Below are positions 1-8,268 of a DNA stretch of 64,000 nucleotides, piece after piece. Position 1 is the stretch's first letter, and each line of letters begins with the position of its first letter. The stretch comes from CAXXFQ01 sp963674475 (GTDB lineage Bacteria; Planctomycetota; Planctomycetia; Pirellulales; Thermoguttaceae), in the NCBI GenBank assembly GCA_963674475.2, contig CAXXFQ010000024.1, forward strand, positions 868,001 to 932,000, given 5' to 3'. The notes below the pieces were generated by a model. That model was not told where the DNA came from and ran no database searches. It saw nothing but the letters and a program-made list of their open reading frames with translations. The position numbers and the translations under genes are program-made.

Positions 1-937
1 CCAATTGAGCCTGGTTCTCGTCGTCGGCCTCAAAAATTTTGTGACGTAGCCCCTCGAAAAATTGGGCGATTGCTCCGGTTGCCTCGCACAATCGATCGAC
101 TGAACCGGCAACCGGCTCCCACGTCATGCGGCCTTGTTGCATCACCGTGGTCAATTCTTTCAGTGCCGCGTCGGTCGCTTCGATTTGCGTTTTCAGCTCA
201 CCGGCCGAGGCCGTACCAAGCCACGGCGCCAGGACCGGTTGCAACTCACGTCGCCAGACGCTTAAGACCGCCATCAATCGACGTACGAATTCCTCATTGG
301 CTTCCAGCTCGGTTTTCGGCTGGTAGGCCACTTTTCGAAAAAGGGAGTAGGCGTCGTTCAAATTGGCCAGCGATTCTTCGGCCCGGTCAATTTCGAACGG
401 ACGGTTTTCCGCCTGGGCCTGACGTTGACGCCGCGCTAGCTCGTCGAGTTTTTCCGCGGCCGCTCGCCCACGCTCCAGTTGCGAAGGGGAAACCCGCTTC
501 AGTCGCCGTCCGTCCGCCGCGTAAAGAGGGATTTCGAGCCAGTCTTTTCGAAGCGTTTCGTTTGACCCGACCAGAAAAGGGACGTCCGACCAGAGTTCCG
601 GCGCAACGGTCCAGCTGAAAAGCAGTTCGGCGGCGGAGAATTTTCTCGGTCGACCGTCGGGAAAAAGGACCTTCGACGCTTCCGAATCTCCTTCGGCCGG
701 GGCTAATCGCGGGTTTTCTCGACCGCAGATTTTTTTGACCGTCCGGCGCGCGTACGTGTCAAGTGGCATCACCCGACCCCGCTCGAAAACCGGCAGCGAT
801 TTCCACGCCGACCAATCGATCGTCTCGGACGCCGAAGCCGAGGACGAAAAGACGTGCCCCGCTCCCAAAAGTCCGATCCAAATCAAAATCAAAGACTCGG
901 CCCAGAAAGCCAAGCGACGGTTCCTCTTCTCGATCAA
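1..937 (-). CDS. CcsA/ResC-like cytochrome c biogenesis protein, N-terminal part (runs off the left edge)
   Basis: An open frame of 312 codons runs on the minus strand from a TTG at 937 to the window edge without a stop. An in-frame TAA five codons upstream of the TTG limits the start, and no ATG lies early enough to keep the leader. The product opens with a basic segment and one hydrophobic segment (about residues 8-27), followed by LPVFERGRVMPLDTYAR (residues 54-70). This 'GR(V/I)(M/K)PLDT(Y/F)' signature is known from the periplasmic part of fused cytochrome c maturation proteins (CcsA/ResC type) in Planctomycetes and Bacteroidetes, which deliver haem to apocytochromes. The rest of the visible part is a hydrophilic, charged domain. 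The membrane-spanning CcsA core with its WWD motif would lie beyond the edge, so the family call is an inference from the N-terminus only. Confidence 0.6.
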   Translation of the reverse strand, partial: MIEKRNRRLAFWAESLILIWIGLLGAGHVFSSSASASETIDWSAWKSLPVFERGRVMPLDTYARRTVKKICGRENPRLAPAEGDSEASKVLFPDGRPRKFSAAELLFSWTVAPELWSDVPFLVGSNETLRKDWLEIPLYAADGRRLKRVSPSQLERGRAAAEKLDELARRQRQAQAENRPFEIDRAEESLANLNDAYSLFRKVAYQPKTELEANEEFVRRLMAVLSVWRRELQPVLAPWLGTASAGELKTQIEATDAALKELTTVMQQGRMTWEPVAGSVDRLCEATGAIAQFFEGLRHKIFEADDENQAQL

Positions 938-1065
938 GCCTCTCGTCCCTTCTTATGAATTAGGGCTTCGCCCGCCACAGCGTCCCCCGTGTCGCGCGCC
1001 GTTTTTGTCGCATTGCGCAGACCGGTAAATAATAACGTCTCTCGTCCCGCCTCGAAAAAACCCGA

Positions 1066-2412
1066 CTAAAGCGCGGCGATCACCTGGGCCGCTTTGGTGC
1101 ATAACTGCTCGGCCTCGGCCCGGTCGGTCGCCTCGGCACAGGCGCGGACAATCGGTTCGGTATTGCTGGCACGGACCAAAAGCCAGGTGCCGCTTGGCCA
1201 GTCCAGCCGCAACCCGTCAAGCCGATCGGCCCGCGCGTCGTCGAACGCCTTTTCCAAAGCGTCGAGCGATTTGGGCACCTTTTCCTGGGGAACGGGAATT
1301 TTTGTTTTGACGATTTCGTAGCGGGGCAACTCGTCGGCCAACGGTCCGATCGGCATCTCGCGAGCCGCCATCAGGTCCAACAACTGGGCCATCCCGACAA
1401 AACTGTCGCGTACCAACCCGACCCGCGGATCAATCGGCCCGCCGTTCCCTTCGCCGCCGAAGATCGCGTCCTTGGCCAACATCGTGTCGACGACGTTCGC
1501 TTCGCCGACGGCCGAACGGAAAAACGGTTGGCCATACTTTTTCGCCAGGTCTTCCGCCATGCGGCTGGACGAACAGTTCGTCACGATCGGGCCTTTTCGC
1601 TGTCGGAGAATATGATCGGTGATCAAGGCGACGGTATACTCTTCGCCAAGGTACCGCCCACTTTCGTCGATCACGGCCAACCGGTCGGCGTCGGGGTCTT
1701 GGCAAAACCCGATCTGGGACGACGTTCTCGGAACGGTCGAAAGGACCTCGGCCAGATTCTCGGCGGTCGGCTCGGCCGGATGGGCAAATTGACCGTCGGT
1801 CGGCCCACCCATCAACTCCACGTCACACCCGAGCGCTTCGAGCAACCGCTTCCCCAACGGACTCCCGGCACCGTGGTTTGAATCCAACAAAACACGGAAT
1901 TTTTTACTGCGAATCCGCTCGATATCGACCGTTTTCAAAACCGCTTCGAGATGCGCCGCGTGAGCGTCTTCGCAACGCTCCAGCAATCCTGCCCGCTCAT
2001 GTGTCACCCAATCGGCCCGCCCGGCCCGGTATCTCTCCAATACTTCCTGGCCCGGCGCCGAAGGAATGACCCGTCCGGCACCGGAAAACAGCTTCAGGCC
2101 GTTGTACGGGATCGGATTGTGGCTGGCCGTGATCTGAATCCCTCCGGCCGCCTGATACTGGCGAACCAAGACGCCCAACGTCGGCGTCGCGCAGATCCCC
2201 GCGTCGATCGCCTTGCGTCCCATTGCCTGCAGCGCGGCGGTGATCGCGTCGGATAAGAATTGTCCCGAAGGACGGCTGTCTCGACCAACCAGAATCGGGC
2301 CATTCGGCGCGGTCGTGCTAAAGGCGGCCACATAACGGATCGCCACCTCCGGCGTCAGGGTTTCGCCAATAATCCCCCTCAGTCCCGAAACGCTGATGAT
2401 CAGTTCGGCCAT
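1066..2412 (-). CDS. glmM: phosphoglucosamine mutase / phosphohexomutase family
   Basis: This 448-residue cytosolic enzyme has all four landmarks of the alpha-D-phosphohexomutase family: the phosphoserine loop TASHNP (serine 98), the magnesium-binding DPDADR (239-244), the sugar-binding GGEGNGG (319-325) and the phosphate-binding RASNTEP (414-420). Such enzymes interconvert glucosamine-6-phosphate and glucosamine-1-phosphate for UDP-GlcNAc synthesis, or act on mannose or glucose phosphates. The opening ISVSGLRGIIGE resembles the archaeal/planctomycete type rather than the RYFGTDGIRG start of E. coli GlmM, so the substrate is less certain than the fold. ATG start at 2412. It is followed 83 bases upstream by larE on the same strand. 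Confidence 0.8.
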   Translation of the reverse strand: MAELIISVSGLRGIIGETLTPEVAIRYVAAFSTTAPNGPILVGRDSRPSGQFLSDAITAALQAMGRKAIDAGICATPTLGVLVRQYQAAGGIQITASHNPIPYNGLKLFSGAGRVIPSAPGQEVLERYRAGRADWVTHERAGLLERCEDAHAAHLEAVLKTVDIERIRSKKFRVLLDSNHGAGSPLGKRLLEALGCDVELMGGPTDGQFAHPAEPTAENLAEVLSTVPRTSSQIGFCQDPDADRLAVIDESGRYLGEEYTVALITDHILRQRKGPIVTNCSSSRMAEDLAKKYGQPFFRSAVGEANVVDTMLAKDAIFGGEGNGGPIDPRVGLVRDSFVGMAQLLDLMAAREMPIGPLADELPRYEIVKTKIPVPQEKVPKSLDALEKAFDDARADRLDGLRLDWPSGTWLLVRASNTEPIVRACAEATDRAEAEQLCTKAAQVIAAL

Positions 2413-2495
2413 CCTTTTCCTTCCTTTCTTATCCGGTTCAATGTTGTTTTTTGGTTCTTCGATTTTTTATTTTTTGATTTTTTGGTTAAAAATAT

Positions 2496-3347
2496 TCATT
2501 CCGATTCGTCACGCCGCTTCTCCGATAAAACCGCATTGAGACTCCCGCTTCGAAACCCTTCCAGGTCGAGCGTGATATATTCAAACCCCAGTTGTTTCAG
2601 TCGTTCGACAATCTGGGACCTTTTTGCCGAGTCGAGAATTTGGGGGATCTGTTCGGGCAAAATTTCGATTCTCGCGATTTCCCCTTGATGATATCGGACC
2701 CGAAGGGGGGAAAACCCCAACTTCCGAAGGAATTCTTCCGCCCGCTCGATCCGTTTGAGTCGTTCGGCCGTGATTGACACCCCGTAGGCCAGTCGCGAAC
2801 TAAGACAGGGGGTCGCCGGCTTGTTCCAGTTCGGCAGCCCCCACTCTCGGGCAAGAAGGCGAATCTCGTCTTTGGTCAAGCCGACCTCCGCCAGAGGGGT
2901 CTTTACTTGGCACTCCAGAACCGCTTGCGAACCGGGCCGATAGTCATCTTGATCGTCGGCGTTCGATCCATCGAGAAGGTTCCGCAGCTCAAGGCGATTC
3001 GCTAGCTCGCCTAGACTACGCAAAATAATCCGTTTACAGAAATAGCACCGGCGTGGATCGTTAACCTGATAGTGGGGGTCTTCCAACTCGTCGGTCTCGA
3101 CCAGTTCGTGACGAATCCCGATCTGGTGAGCCAGTTTGACCGTCTCTTCGAGCTCGTTGCGGGGCATACTCGGGCTGGTCGCGGTCGCCGCCACCGCTTG
3201 GTCACCCAAAATATCGTAAGCGGCATGGGCCAAGACGGTACTATCAACCCCCCCGGAGAACGCGACAAGGCAATTTCGATAACCTTCGAGTAACTCACGC
3301 AGTCGCGCGAACTTTTCCGCAGTTTCGGGGGGAATTCCAGCTTGCAT
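2496..3347 (-). CDS. larE: ATP-dependent sacrificial sulfur transferase LarE
   Basis: This 283-residue protein has the PP-loop ATP pyrophosphatase motif FSGGVDSTVLAHAA (residues 30-43) and the LarE signature PCLSSRLAYG around cysteine 181, which aligns with the sulfur-donating cysteine of Lactobacillus LarE. LarE adenylates and then sulfurates the nicotinic-acid-derived precursor of the nickel pincer cofactor of lactate racemase. A further CYFC pair lies at residues 101-104, so three cysteines could be placed as in LarE forms proposed to carry an iron-sulfur cluster. LarB, LarC and LarA are not in the window. The next gene downstream on the strand is the phosphohexomutase, with no evident functional link. 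Confidence 0.85.
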   Translation of the reverse strand: MQAGIPPETAEKFARLRELLEGYRNCLVAFSGGVDSTVLAHAAYDILGDQAVAATATSPSMPRNELEETVKLAHQIGIRHELVETDELEDPHYQVNDPRRCYFCKRIILRSLGELANRLELRNLLDGSNADDQDDYRPGSQAVLECQVKTPLAEVGLTKDEIRLLAREWGLPNWNKPATPCLSSRLAYGVSITAERLKRIERAEEFLRKLGFSPLRVRYHQGEIARIEILPEQIPQILDSAKRSQIVERLKQLGFEYITLDLEGFRSGSLNAVLSEKRRDESE

Positions 3348-3620
3348 CGCTTACCGATCTCGCACAAAAGGAAAAAACGGATCGCTTGACGGGGGAAACC
3401 GTCCAGTTTACCGATTGTAGCCCCTAAGGGAAGCCCGGCGTGACTGACCGAACGGAATCCTTTCCCGGATGACGGTTGCCCTGGTGTCTGCGAGAACGTA
3501 CCATTTGCTGGGAGCCCACGGGTTTTCCGGAAAGATCCGTCGGACCGCTTGCTTCGCTCGAAAGAAAAAATAACTCGACGTGCGCGCCGCTTCCCGTTTT
3601 TTTAAGGAAACCATTTCGCA

Positions 3621-4172
3621 ATGAAATCCTTACGTGGTCAACTTCTGACAGCGACTCCGCAATTGCCCGATGAGAATTTTCATCAAGCCGTGGTCCTCTT
3701 GATCGAACATAACGAACAAGGGGCCCTCGGGGTGATTCTCAATCGGCTGGGGGACCGGTCCGTCGCCCAATTGTGGGAAGAGGTCAGTGAAGCCGAATGT
3801 CAGGTCCAGCGGCCGATCAATCTCGGGGGGCCCGTTTCCGGTCCGCTGATGGCCTTGCACACCTGTCTCGACTTGGCCGAGCGAGAGATCATTCCCGGGC
3901 TCTATTTTTCCGCGCAGAAACAGTTCCTCGACAAGTTGGTCTCGGCCGGCGATTCGCCGCTTCGGATATTTCTCGGACACAGCGGATGGGGCAAGGGCCA
4001 ACTCGAGCGGGAACTGGAAGAAGGGTCCTGGCTTTTGGAACCGGCCACGCTCGATGACGTTTTTCATGAAGAGCACAACCTCTGGGAGGCGGTGGCCAAA
4101 AAGATCGGCGATCGTTTCCTCCATGAAACCCTGCATATCGAACATCTGCCCGACGACCCGACGATGAATTAG
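3621..4172 (+). CDS. YqgE/AlgH family protein (DUF179)
   Basis: The 183-residue protein starts MKSLRGQLLTATPQL and continues with VVLLIEHNEQGALGVILNR, the characteristic N-terminal half of the UPF0301/AlgH family. Family members are soluble alpha/beta proteins of about 180-190 residues; the length fits. AlgH was named for an effect on alginate regulation in Pseudomonas, but the molecular role is unsettled. The ATG follows a run reading TTTTTAAGGAAACC, where AAGGAA can serve as ribosome binding site. It stands alone, divergent from larE and convergent with the PEP-CTERM gene. Confidence 0.85.
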   Translation: MKSLRGQLLTATPQLPDENFHQAVVLLIEHNEQGALGVILNRLGDRSVAQLWEEVSEAECQVQRPINLGGPVSGPLMALHTCLDLAEREIIPGLYFSAQKQFLDKLVSAGDSPLRIFLGHSGWGKGQLERELEEGSWLLEPATLDDVFHEEHNLWEAVAKKIGDRFLHETLHIEHLPDDPTMN

Positions 4173-4268
4173 TTTGGCTGCCTCATCGCCTTTCGCCCTT
4201 TTTTCGATAAGCGCTCTGTGGCCAGCCTGTTGCCGGCCTCTTAAAAAAAGGCTGACAACGACTGACCG

Positions 4269-4299
4269 TAGCTTTTTGCTTAAAGCTATTTTCTTTTTC
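4269..4299 (+). terminator. possible intrinsic terminator after the YqgE gene
   Basis: TAGCTTT (4269-4275) can pair with AAAGCTA (4282-4288), followed by the T-rich run TTTTCTTTTTC. The stem is short and AT-rich and it overlaps the stop codon of the convergent PEP-CTERM gene, so the call is tentative. Confidence 0.35.
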
Positions 4300-4990
4300 G
4301 TAAAATCAGGCCAAGTCCAAGCATGGCGAGCAAGGCCATCGAGGTCGGCTCCGGGACCGCGAAACACTGGGTTTCGATTTTGACCCGGTCGAAAAGGACC
4401 CAGTCTCCTTCGTTCAAAAGGGCCCAGAAACAGATCGCTTCTTCGGCGGGCTGATGGTCCAACTGGAATTCGACGGTGACCTCGGCGAAATGGTCATCTT
4501 CATCGTCGCTAAACGAGAAATCGACCAATTCGTAATCGTAGAATGTCATATTATCCACCGAAAGGGCCTTCAGGAAAAATTGCTCCCAAGGGTCGTCCAT
4601 GTGGACGTCGAGGCTCATCTGAAACCAGATTTTTTTGACCAACTCGGTTCCCGGCGTATTGGGAATATCAAACTGAAGGAGCGGTTCGGGCTTGAGTTTC
4701 GGATCGATCGGCCCTTCGAACCCCCAACAACCTTGCCGCGTCCCCTCGTCCGGATCAACATCGAAATGGACCGGGTTGTGCGACGTGCCGACCTTGAGGA
4801 TCGGCGTTTGGGGGTTTTGATACTCGTCCGGAATGGGGTTCGTCTGGTCGGTCGAGAAATTCCAGGTCTGACTGGTGAAATACGGGTTTTCGCTCCAGCC
4901 GGAATCCAACGGCGCTTCGGCCCGGGCGATTGACGAGAGTCCCAGGGCCAAGGTGAAAATCAAAACGATGCTTCCGTGACGTGCCATCAT
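4286..4990 (-). CDS. PEP-CTERM sorted exported protein
   Basis: The 234-residue protein begins with a Sec signal peptide (MMARHGSIVLIFTLALGLSS, cleaved probably after ARA) and ends with the PEP-CTERM sorting signal: VPEP, a hydrophobic helix, then RKRK. Such proteins are processed by an exosortase and end up at the cell surface or in exopolysaccharide. The middle region is acidic, rich in Asp, Glu and aromatic residues, with no recognised catalytic motif. The start is ATG at 4990 because AGGAGGAG lies five bases upstream; a longer frame from 5023 lacks such a site. It is divergent from the DUF1080 gene. Confidence 0.8.
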   Translation of the reverse strand: MMARHGSIVLIFTLALGLSSIARAEAPLDSGWSENPYFTSQTWNFSTDQTNPIPDEYQNPQTPILKVGTSHNPVHFDVDPDEGTRQGCWGFEGPIDPKLKPEPLLQFDIPNTPGTELVKKIWFQMSLDVHMDDPWEQFFLKALSVDNMTFYDYELVDFSFSDDEDDHFAEVTVEFQLDHQPAEEAICFWALLNEGDWVLFDRVKIETQCFAVPEPTSMALLAMLGLGLILRKRK

Positions 4991-5348
4991 GTCTGCTCCT
5001 CCTGTTGCGTCAGGTAATTCCAAACTCCACTACAAAAAACCTCTCACGATTTTTGAAGCGGGAATCCTATCTAAGCAACGCAATTTTGTCAAGACGATTT
5101 TTCCTTGCCCGGGGCATGAGAAAAAAGACCCTTTGCCATTGGAAACAACGCGCAGAGCGGAAAAGGGTGCATTTTCAGCCCGGATATGGTAGGATAAAGG
5201 TCTGGAAAAGCGTGGGGCCAAGATAATCTCGCATCGCGTGCCCCCCTCTTTTCCCGTCATACAGGAGTACCTTCCCCCCGACACCACACCCTTTCAATAC
5301 CGAAATACCTTCCCCCGACACCACCACACTATAAAAGGAGTCAAATCG
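4991..5348. other. divergent intergenic region with a short direct repeat
   Basis: This stretch separates two divergent genes for exported proteins and must hold both promoters. The sequence TACCTTCCCCCCGACACCAC (5268-5287) recurs with one C fewer at 5306-5324, a 38-base spaced direct repeat just before the ribosome binding site of the DUF1080 gene. I see no convincing small gene. Confidence 0.5.
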
Positions 5349-5996
5349 ATGAAAAAACACTCTGCTTTGTCCGTTTTAGGACTCGTTTTTCTTCTGTTTC
5401 TTTCGGTCGTCATGACGGCCACCGCAAACGAGAAAAAAGAAAAGCCTTCGGAACCGGCCTGGGTCTCCCTTTTTGATGGAAAAACCTTGGATGGTTGGCA
5501 CCAGGTGGGCGACGGCCGATGGGAGATCGAAGACGGCGCGATTGCCGGGAAAACCGACAAGGCGGCCAAGCTGTACGGTCTTTTGGTCAGCGACAAGAAG
5601 TACAAGAATCTGAAGGTCCGGTTCAAATTCAAGACGCTCGAAGGAAACAGCGGCTTTTACGTTCGCGGTTATATCGAAGAGCCGGATCGGGCCAACGGCC
5701 TGCAGATCGAGGTCGACCCGCGTGGTTTCACCGGCGGAATCTACGAGAGTTACAAACGGGGTTGGGTCTCTCGGCCGACCGAAGAACACGTGAAGCGATA
5801 CATGAACTTCGACCAGTGGAACGAGATGGAGATCACCGCGATCGACGGCTATGTGATCACGCACGTCAACGGGATCAAGGTGGCCGAATTGCTCAACGAC
5901 CCGGTTCAGAAGGCCGGTCATCTGATTCTTCAGATGCACTCGGGCAACAAGATGCTGGTCTACTTCAAGGACATCGAAGTGGTCGAACTGCCGTAG
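5349..5996 (+). CDS. DUF1080 (3-keto-disaccharide hydrolase-like) exported protein
   Basis: The 215-residue protein has a signal peptide (residues 1-27, ending TATA-NE) and then the DUF1080 opening WVSLFDGKTLDGWHQVGDG. DUF1080 is a concanavalin-like beta-sandwich domain very abundant in Planctomycetes and thought to bind or cleave glycans; some members are 3-keto-glycoside hydrolases. Further typical parts are GNSGFYVRG, the Q-I-E-V-D strand and the C-terminal GHLILQMHSG. A single domain fills the whole mature protein. The start at 5349 follows AAAAGGAG closely; in-frame starts upstream would destroy the signal peptide. The precise substrate cannot be told. Confidence 0.85.
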   Translation: MKKHSALSVLGLVFLLFLSVVMTATANEKKEKPSEPAWVSLFDGKTLDGWHQVGDGRWEIEDGAIAGKTDKAAKLYGLLVSDKKYKNLKVRFKFKTLEGNSGFYVRGYIEEPDRANGLQIEVDPRGFTGGIYESYKRGWVSRPTEEHVKRYMNFDQWNEMEITAIDGYVITHVNGIKVAELLNDPVQKAGHLILQMHSGNKMLVYFKDIEVVELP

Positions 5997-6003
5997 TTGT
6001 CGC

Positions 6004-6990
6004 TCAAAGTTTTCCGCGATTTTCCAAGATCGCGGCCGGGTCGATCTTTTGCGAGGCGTCCGACGGTTTCCTTTCGGGGAAAGCGTGAATTCCCTCGCCG
6101 TTGTGCCGAAACACCTGATTGCGCCCGGCCGCCTTGGCAGTATAGAGTGCCTCGTCGGCCCGGGCGATGATCAGTTCGGGCGGGTCGCCCTGCATCGCTT
6201 CGGTAAGTCCGGCACTGAGGGTAACCGAGAGCGTTTCCTCGGCCAGTCGCCGGAATCGCTCGGTCATCTTCCCCCCCTCGAATAAACTCGTTTCCGGCAT
6301 GATGAGGATAAACTCTTCGCCTCCGTAACGCCCGACAAAGTCGGTTTGGCGAATGTTTTTCCCAAACAACTGGCCCACTTGGCGAAGAACTTCATCCCCG
6401 TAAAGGTGCCCTTGGGTATCGTTGACCTTTTTGAAATGGTCGATATCGAACATCGCCAAGCAGAAAGGCGTTTCATACCGATTCAATCGGGCAACGGCGG
6501 TGGAAAGTTCCTCGTCGATGGCCCGACGGTTATTCATGCGTGTCAGCGGGTCGGTCCGCGCGTCGGTAAATGTCATCAATCGATGGGCCTGCTGCCTCAG
6601 TTCGTCGTACGCGCCGGCCAGTTGGGTCGCCAGTTCCAAGGTCGGTTTCAAAAACGATTCGGCCTCATGACAAAGTTCGATCCAAGCCAGCTCCTCCGGA
6701 TGCGTCTCTAGTTGTTTGATCTTATGCCGAAAGGAATGAGCCTTCGAGCTGTGGGTCACCAACTGGGTCCGGATGCGATCGGCAACCCGTTCGATTTCCT
6801 CGGTCACCTCTTCGGCCCGAAGCGTTTCGCGAAGCCACTGGGACTCTTTTTCCGTCGGCTCGAACCTCTGGTGAAGGCGGCCGATCCAGTAACCGATCAC
6901 CAGTGTCACGAGTATTCCGATCCAGAACCAGAAATGGATCGAACCGAGCCAATCGAAAACGGAATTTCCGAAAACAATCATTTCCGGCAT
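6004..6990 (-). CDS. membrane-anchored diguanylate cyclase (GGDEF domain)
   Basis: This 328-residue protein has one N-terminal membrane helix (about residues 15-35, FWIGILVTLVIGYWIG), a coiled-coil-like middle region (about 45-165) and a C-terminal GGDEF domain. The active-site loop reads GGEEF (in RYGGEEFILIMPE), which retains catalysis, and the domain opens with DPLTRMNNRRA. It should make the second messenger cyclic di-GMP from GTP, with the middle region acting as input or dimerisation part. No clear RxxD inhibitory site is seen five residues before GGEEF. ATG at 6990 is chosen since GAGGAG lies six bases upstream; the TTG at 6993 is less likely. Confidence 0.9.
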   Translation of the reverse strand: MPEMIVFGNSVFDWLGSIHFWFWIGILVTLVIGYWIGRLHQRFEPTEKESQWLRETLRAEEVTEEIERVADRIRTQLVTHSSKAHSFRHKIKQLETHPEELAWIELCHEAESFLKPTLELATQLAGAYDELRQQAHRLMTFTDARTDPLTRMNNRRAIDEELSTAVARLNRYETPFCLAMFDIDHFKKVNDTQGHLYGDEVLRQVGQLFGKNIRQTDFVGRYGGEEFILIMPETSLFEGGKMTERFRRLAEETLSVTLSAGLTEAMQGDPPELIIARADEALYTAKAAGRNQVFRHNGEGIHAFPERKPSDASQKIDPAAILENRGKL

Positions 6991-7318
6991 CAAACACTCC
7001 TCAAACCGAACGAAGATCGCCGGTTGATGGGTAAGTTACGACGATTCTCGCCCCCCCCTTTTTGGCACGCGAAAGGGACGTTTCATCAAAAAGGCCCAAA
7101 AAACGCTTTTTTGTATCTATTCAGCCATAAGAGGCGGGAACCTTACGATCGGCAGGCGGATAAGTGGTTTCAGCTGAAAAGCTTAAGCCGGGGCGATTAC
7201 ATTGAATGAAAGATTTTCACTCCCCCCCGAAATTCGCCCATCCACCGATCTTACCGATTGCCTCACTTAGCTAAAGTGTTACGCTTTTTTAAATTGGATT
7301 GCCGACTTTTCAGTCGAC
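6991..7318. other. intergenic region without a recognised feature
   Basis: About 330 bases upstream of the diguanylate cyclase. AT-rich and broken by stops in all frames. I see no RNA gene or clear promoter. Confidence 0.4.
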
Positions 7319-7453
7319 TTATGCCTTTTTAATAAAAGACCCCCGAAGAAAAAAGGCCCCCAAAACAATCATGGCGACGCCGAACAGGAAAAACTCTTCC
7401 CGGTCCATGTTTCGAATGAAAAGTGAGATTTCGTACTTAAGTTGGTGAAGCAT
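7319..7453 (-). CDS. small single-span membrane protein, hypothetical
   Basis: A frame of 44 residues opens at an ATG (7453) and reads as a short amphipathic, charged N-terminus (MLHQLKYEISLFIRNMDREE) followed by one hydrophobic helix (about residues 21-38) and a basic end (FIKKA). The composition is that of a real small membrane protein and not of random coding. A purine-rich AGAAGAAGAGAG lies 9-20 bases upstream and could act as weak ribosome binding site. The frame can be extended to 7588, but the extension is of poor coding character. Family and role are unknown. Confidence 0.4.
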   Translation of the reverse strand: MLHQLKYEISLFIRNMDREEFFLFGVAMIVLGAFFLRGSFIKKA

Positions 7454-7838
7454 GGGAAGCACTCTCTTCTTCTGGACTCTCGACAAGGCACACCGTGGCA
7501 AGTCGGTAAGTACTAAGCCCTCTTGAAACATCGAATAAAACTGCCCCAAGCGGGCTGTTGATTCTCTTCCTCCTGAAAAAACACGCAACCGGACCGCCGG
7601 AAAACGACGTTTTTTGGCTTGAAAACCAGGACCTATTCAACTTTACTATATAAGAAGGCATGAAAGCGGAAGAATCGAGAAGGGGGTCAATCGAGTCCTT
7701 CTGAGCACAGGTGGGCCAACCATCCCCAGTAAGGGTGCCCCCCTAACCCTTTGTCAAACAACAAGTTTCCCTGAAAATCTCCTGAAAATTTTCTTCAAAA
7801 AATCAAGAACCGCCACTTGCATGTCGAATAACTAGTTG
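7454..7838. other. intergenic region upstream of tRNA-Asp
   Basis: No gene is recognised. The left part is the leader of the possible small membrane protein; the right end carries the tRNA promoter. A run of C-rich hairpin-forming sequence around 7717-7750 is not assigned. Confidence 0.35.
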
Positions 7839-7844
7839 TATAAT
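7817..7844 (+). promoter_or_regulatory. sigma-70-like promoter of tRNA-Asp
   Basis: TTGCAT (7817-7822) and a perfect TATAAT (7839-7844) are 16 bases apart, and the mature tRNA starts 17 bases after the -10 box. Confidence 0.65.
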
Positions 7845-7860
7845 TTGATGTTTTAGCAAC

Positions 7861-7934
<74 letters not shown>

Positions 7935-8268
7935 CTTTCCCGAGGTGGCCAAAAACGATTTTTGTTTTTGGTAGCCCGGTCAAGCGTTTTTGAAAAGCCT
8001 GCTTTTGCCTGATTGGTTGAAGCGGGTTTTTTCATGCGCTGCGGGAGCAGGACGGTCTCACTTGGACCGATCCGTTCTCCAGAAAACGTCTTTTGAGGCA
8101 GAAAAAGCACTGACGGGTGGTCTCGTCGCCCGTGGCTATAAAAAAGAAGGGGAACCATTTTTGAAATGACTCCCCCTTCTAAAAGCTTCTTTTTTAATGT
8201 TACCGCCCCCCTTCCTTGCCCGACCCTGGCGGTCGTGGGTAATGGGGAGAGGTGAGACTCTTTTTTCG
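7935..8268. other. intergenic region after tRNA-Asp
   Basis: About 330 bases with no supported gene. GAAAAGCCTGCTTTTGCC... and AAGCGGGTTTTTTC around 7990-8035 could include the transcript end of the tRNA (AAGC-rich arms and a T run), but no clean hairpin stands out. Confidence 0.35.

Noticed and set aside
8040..8110. Third copy of the 58-base dispersed repeat near tRNA-Asp
   Set aside because: Only GCTGCGGGAG and GGTCTC are shared with the unit at 17907; too short to count as a copy.
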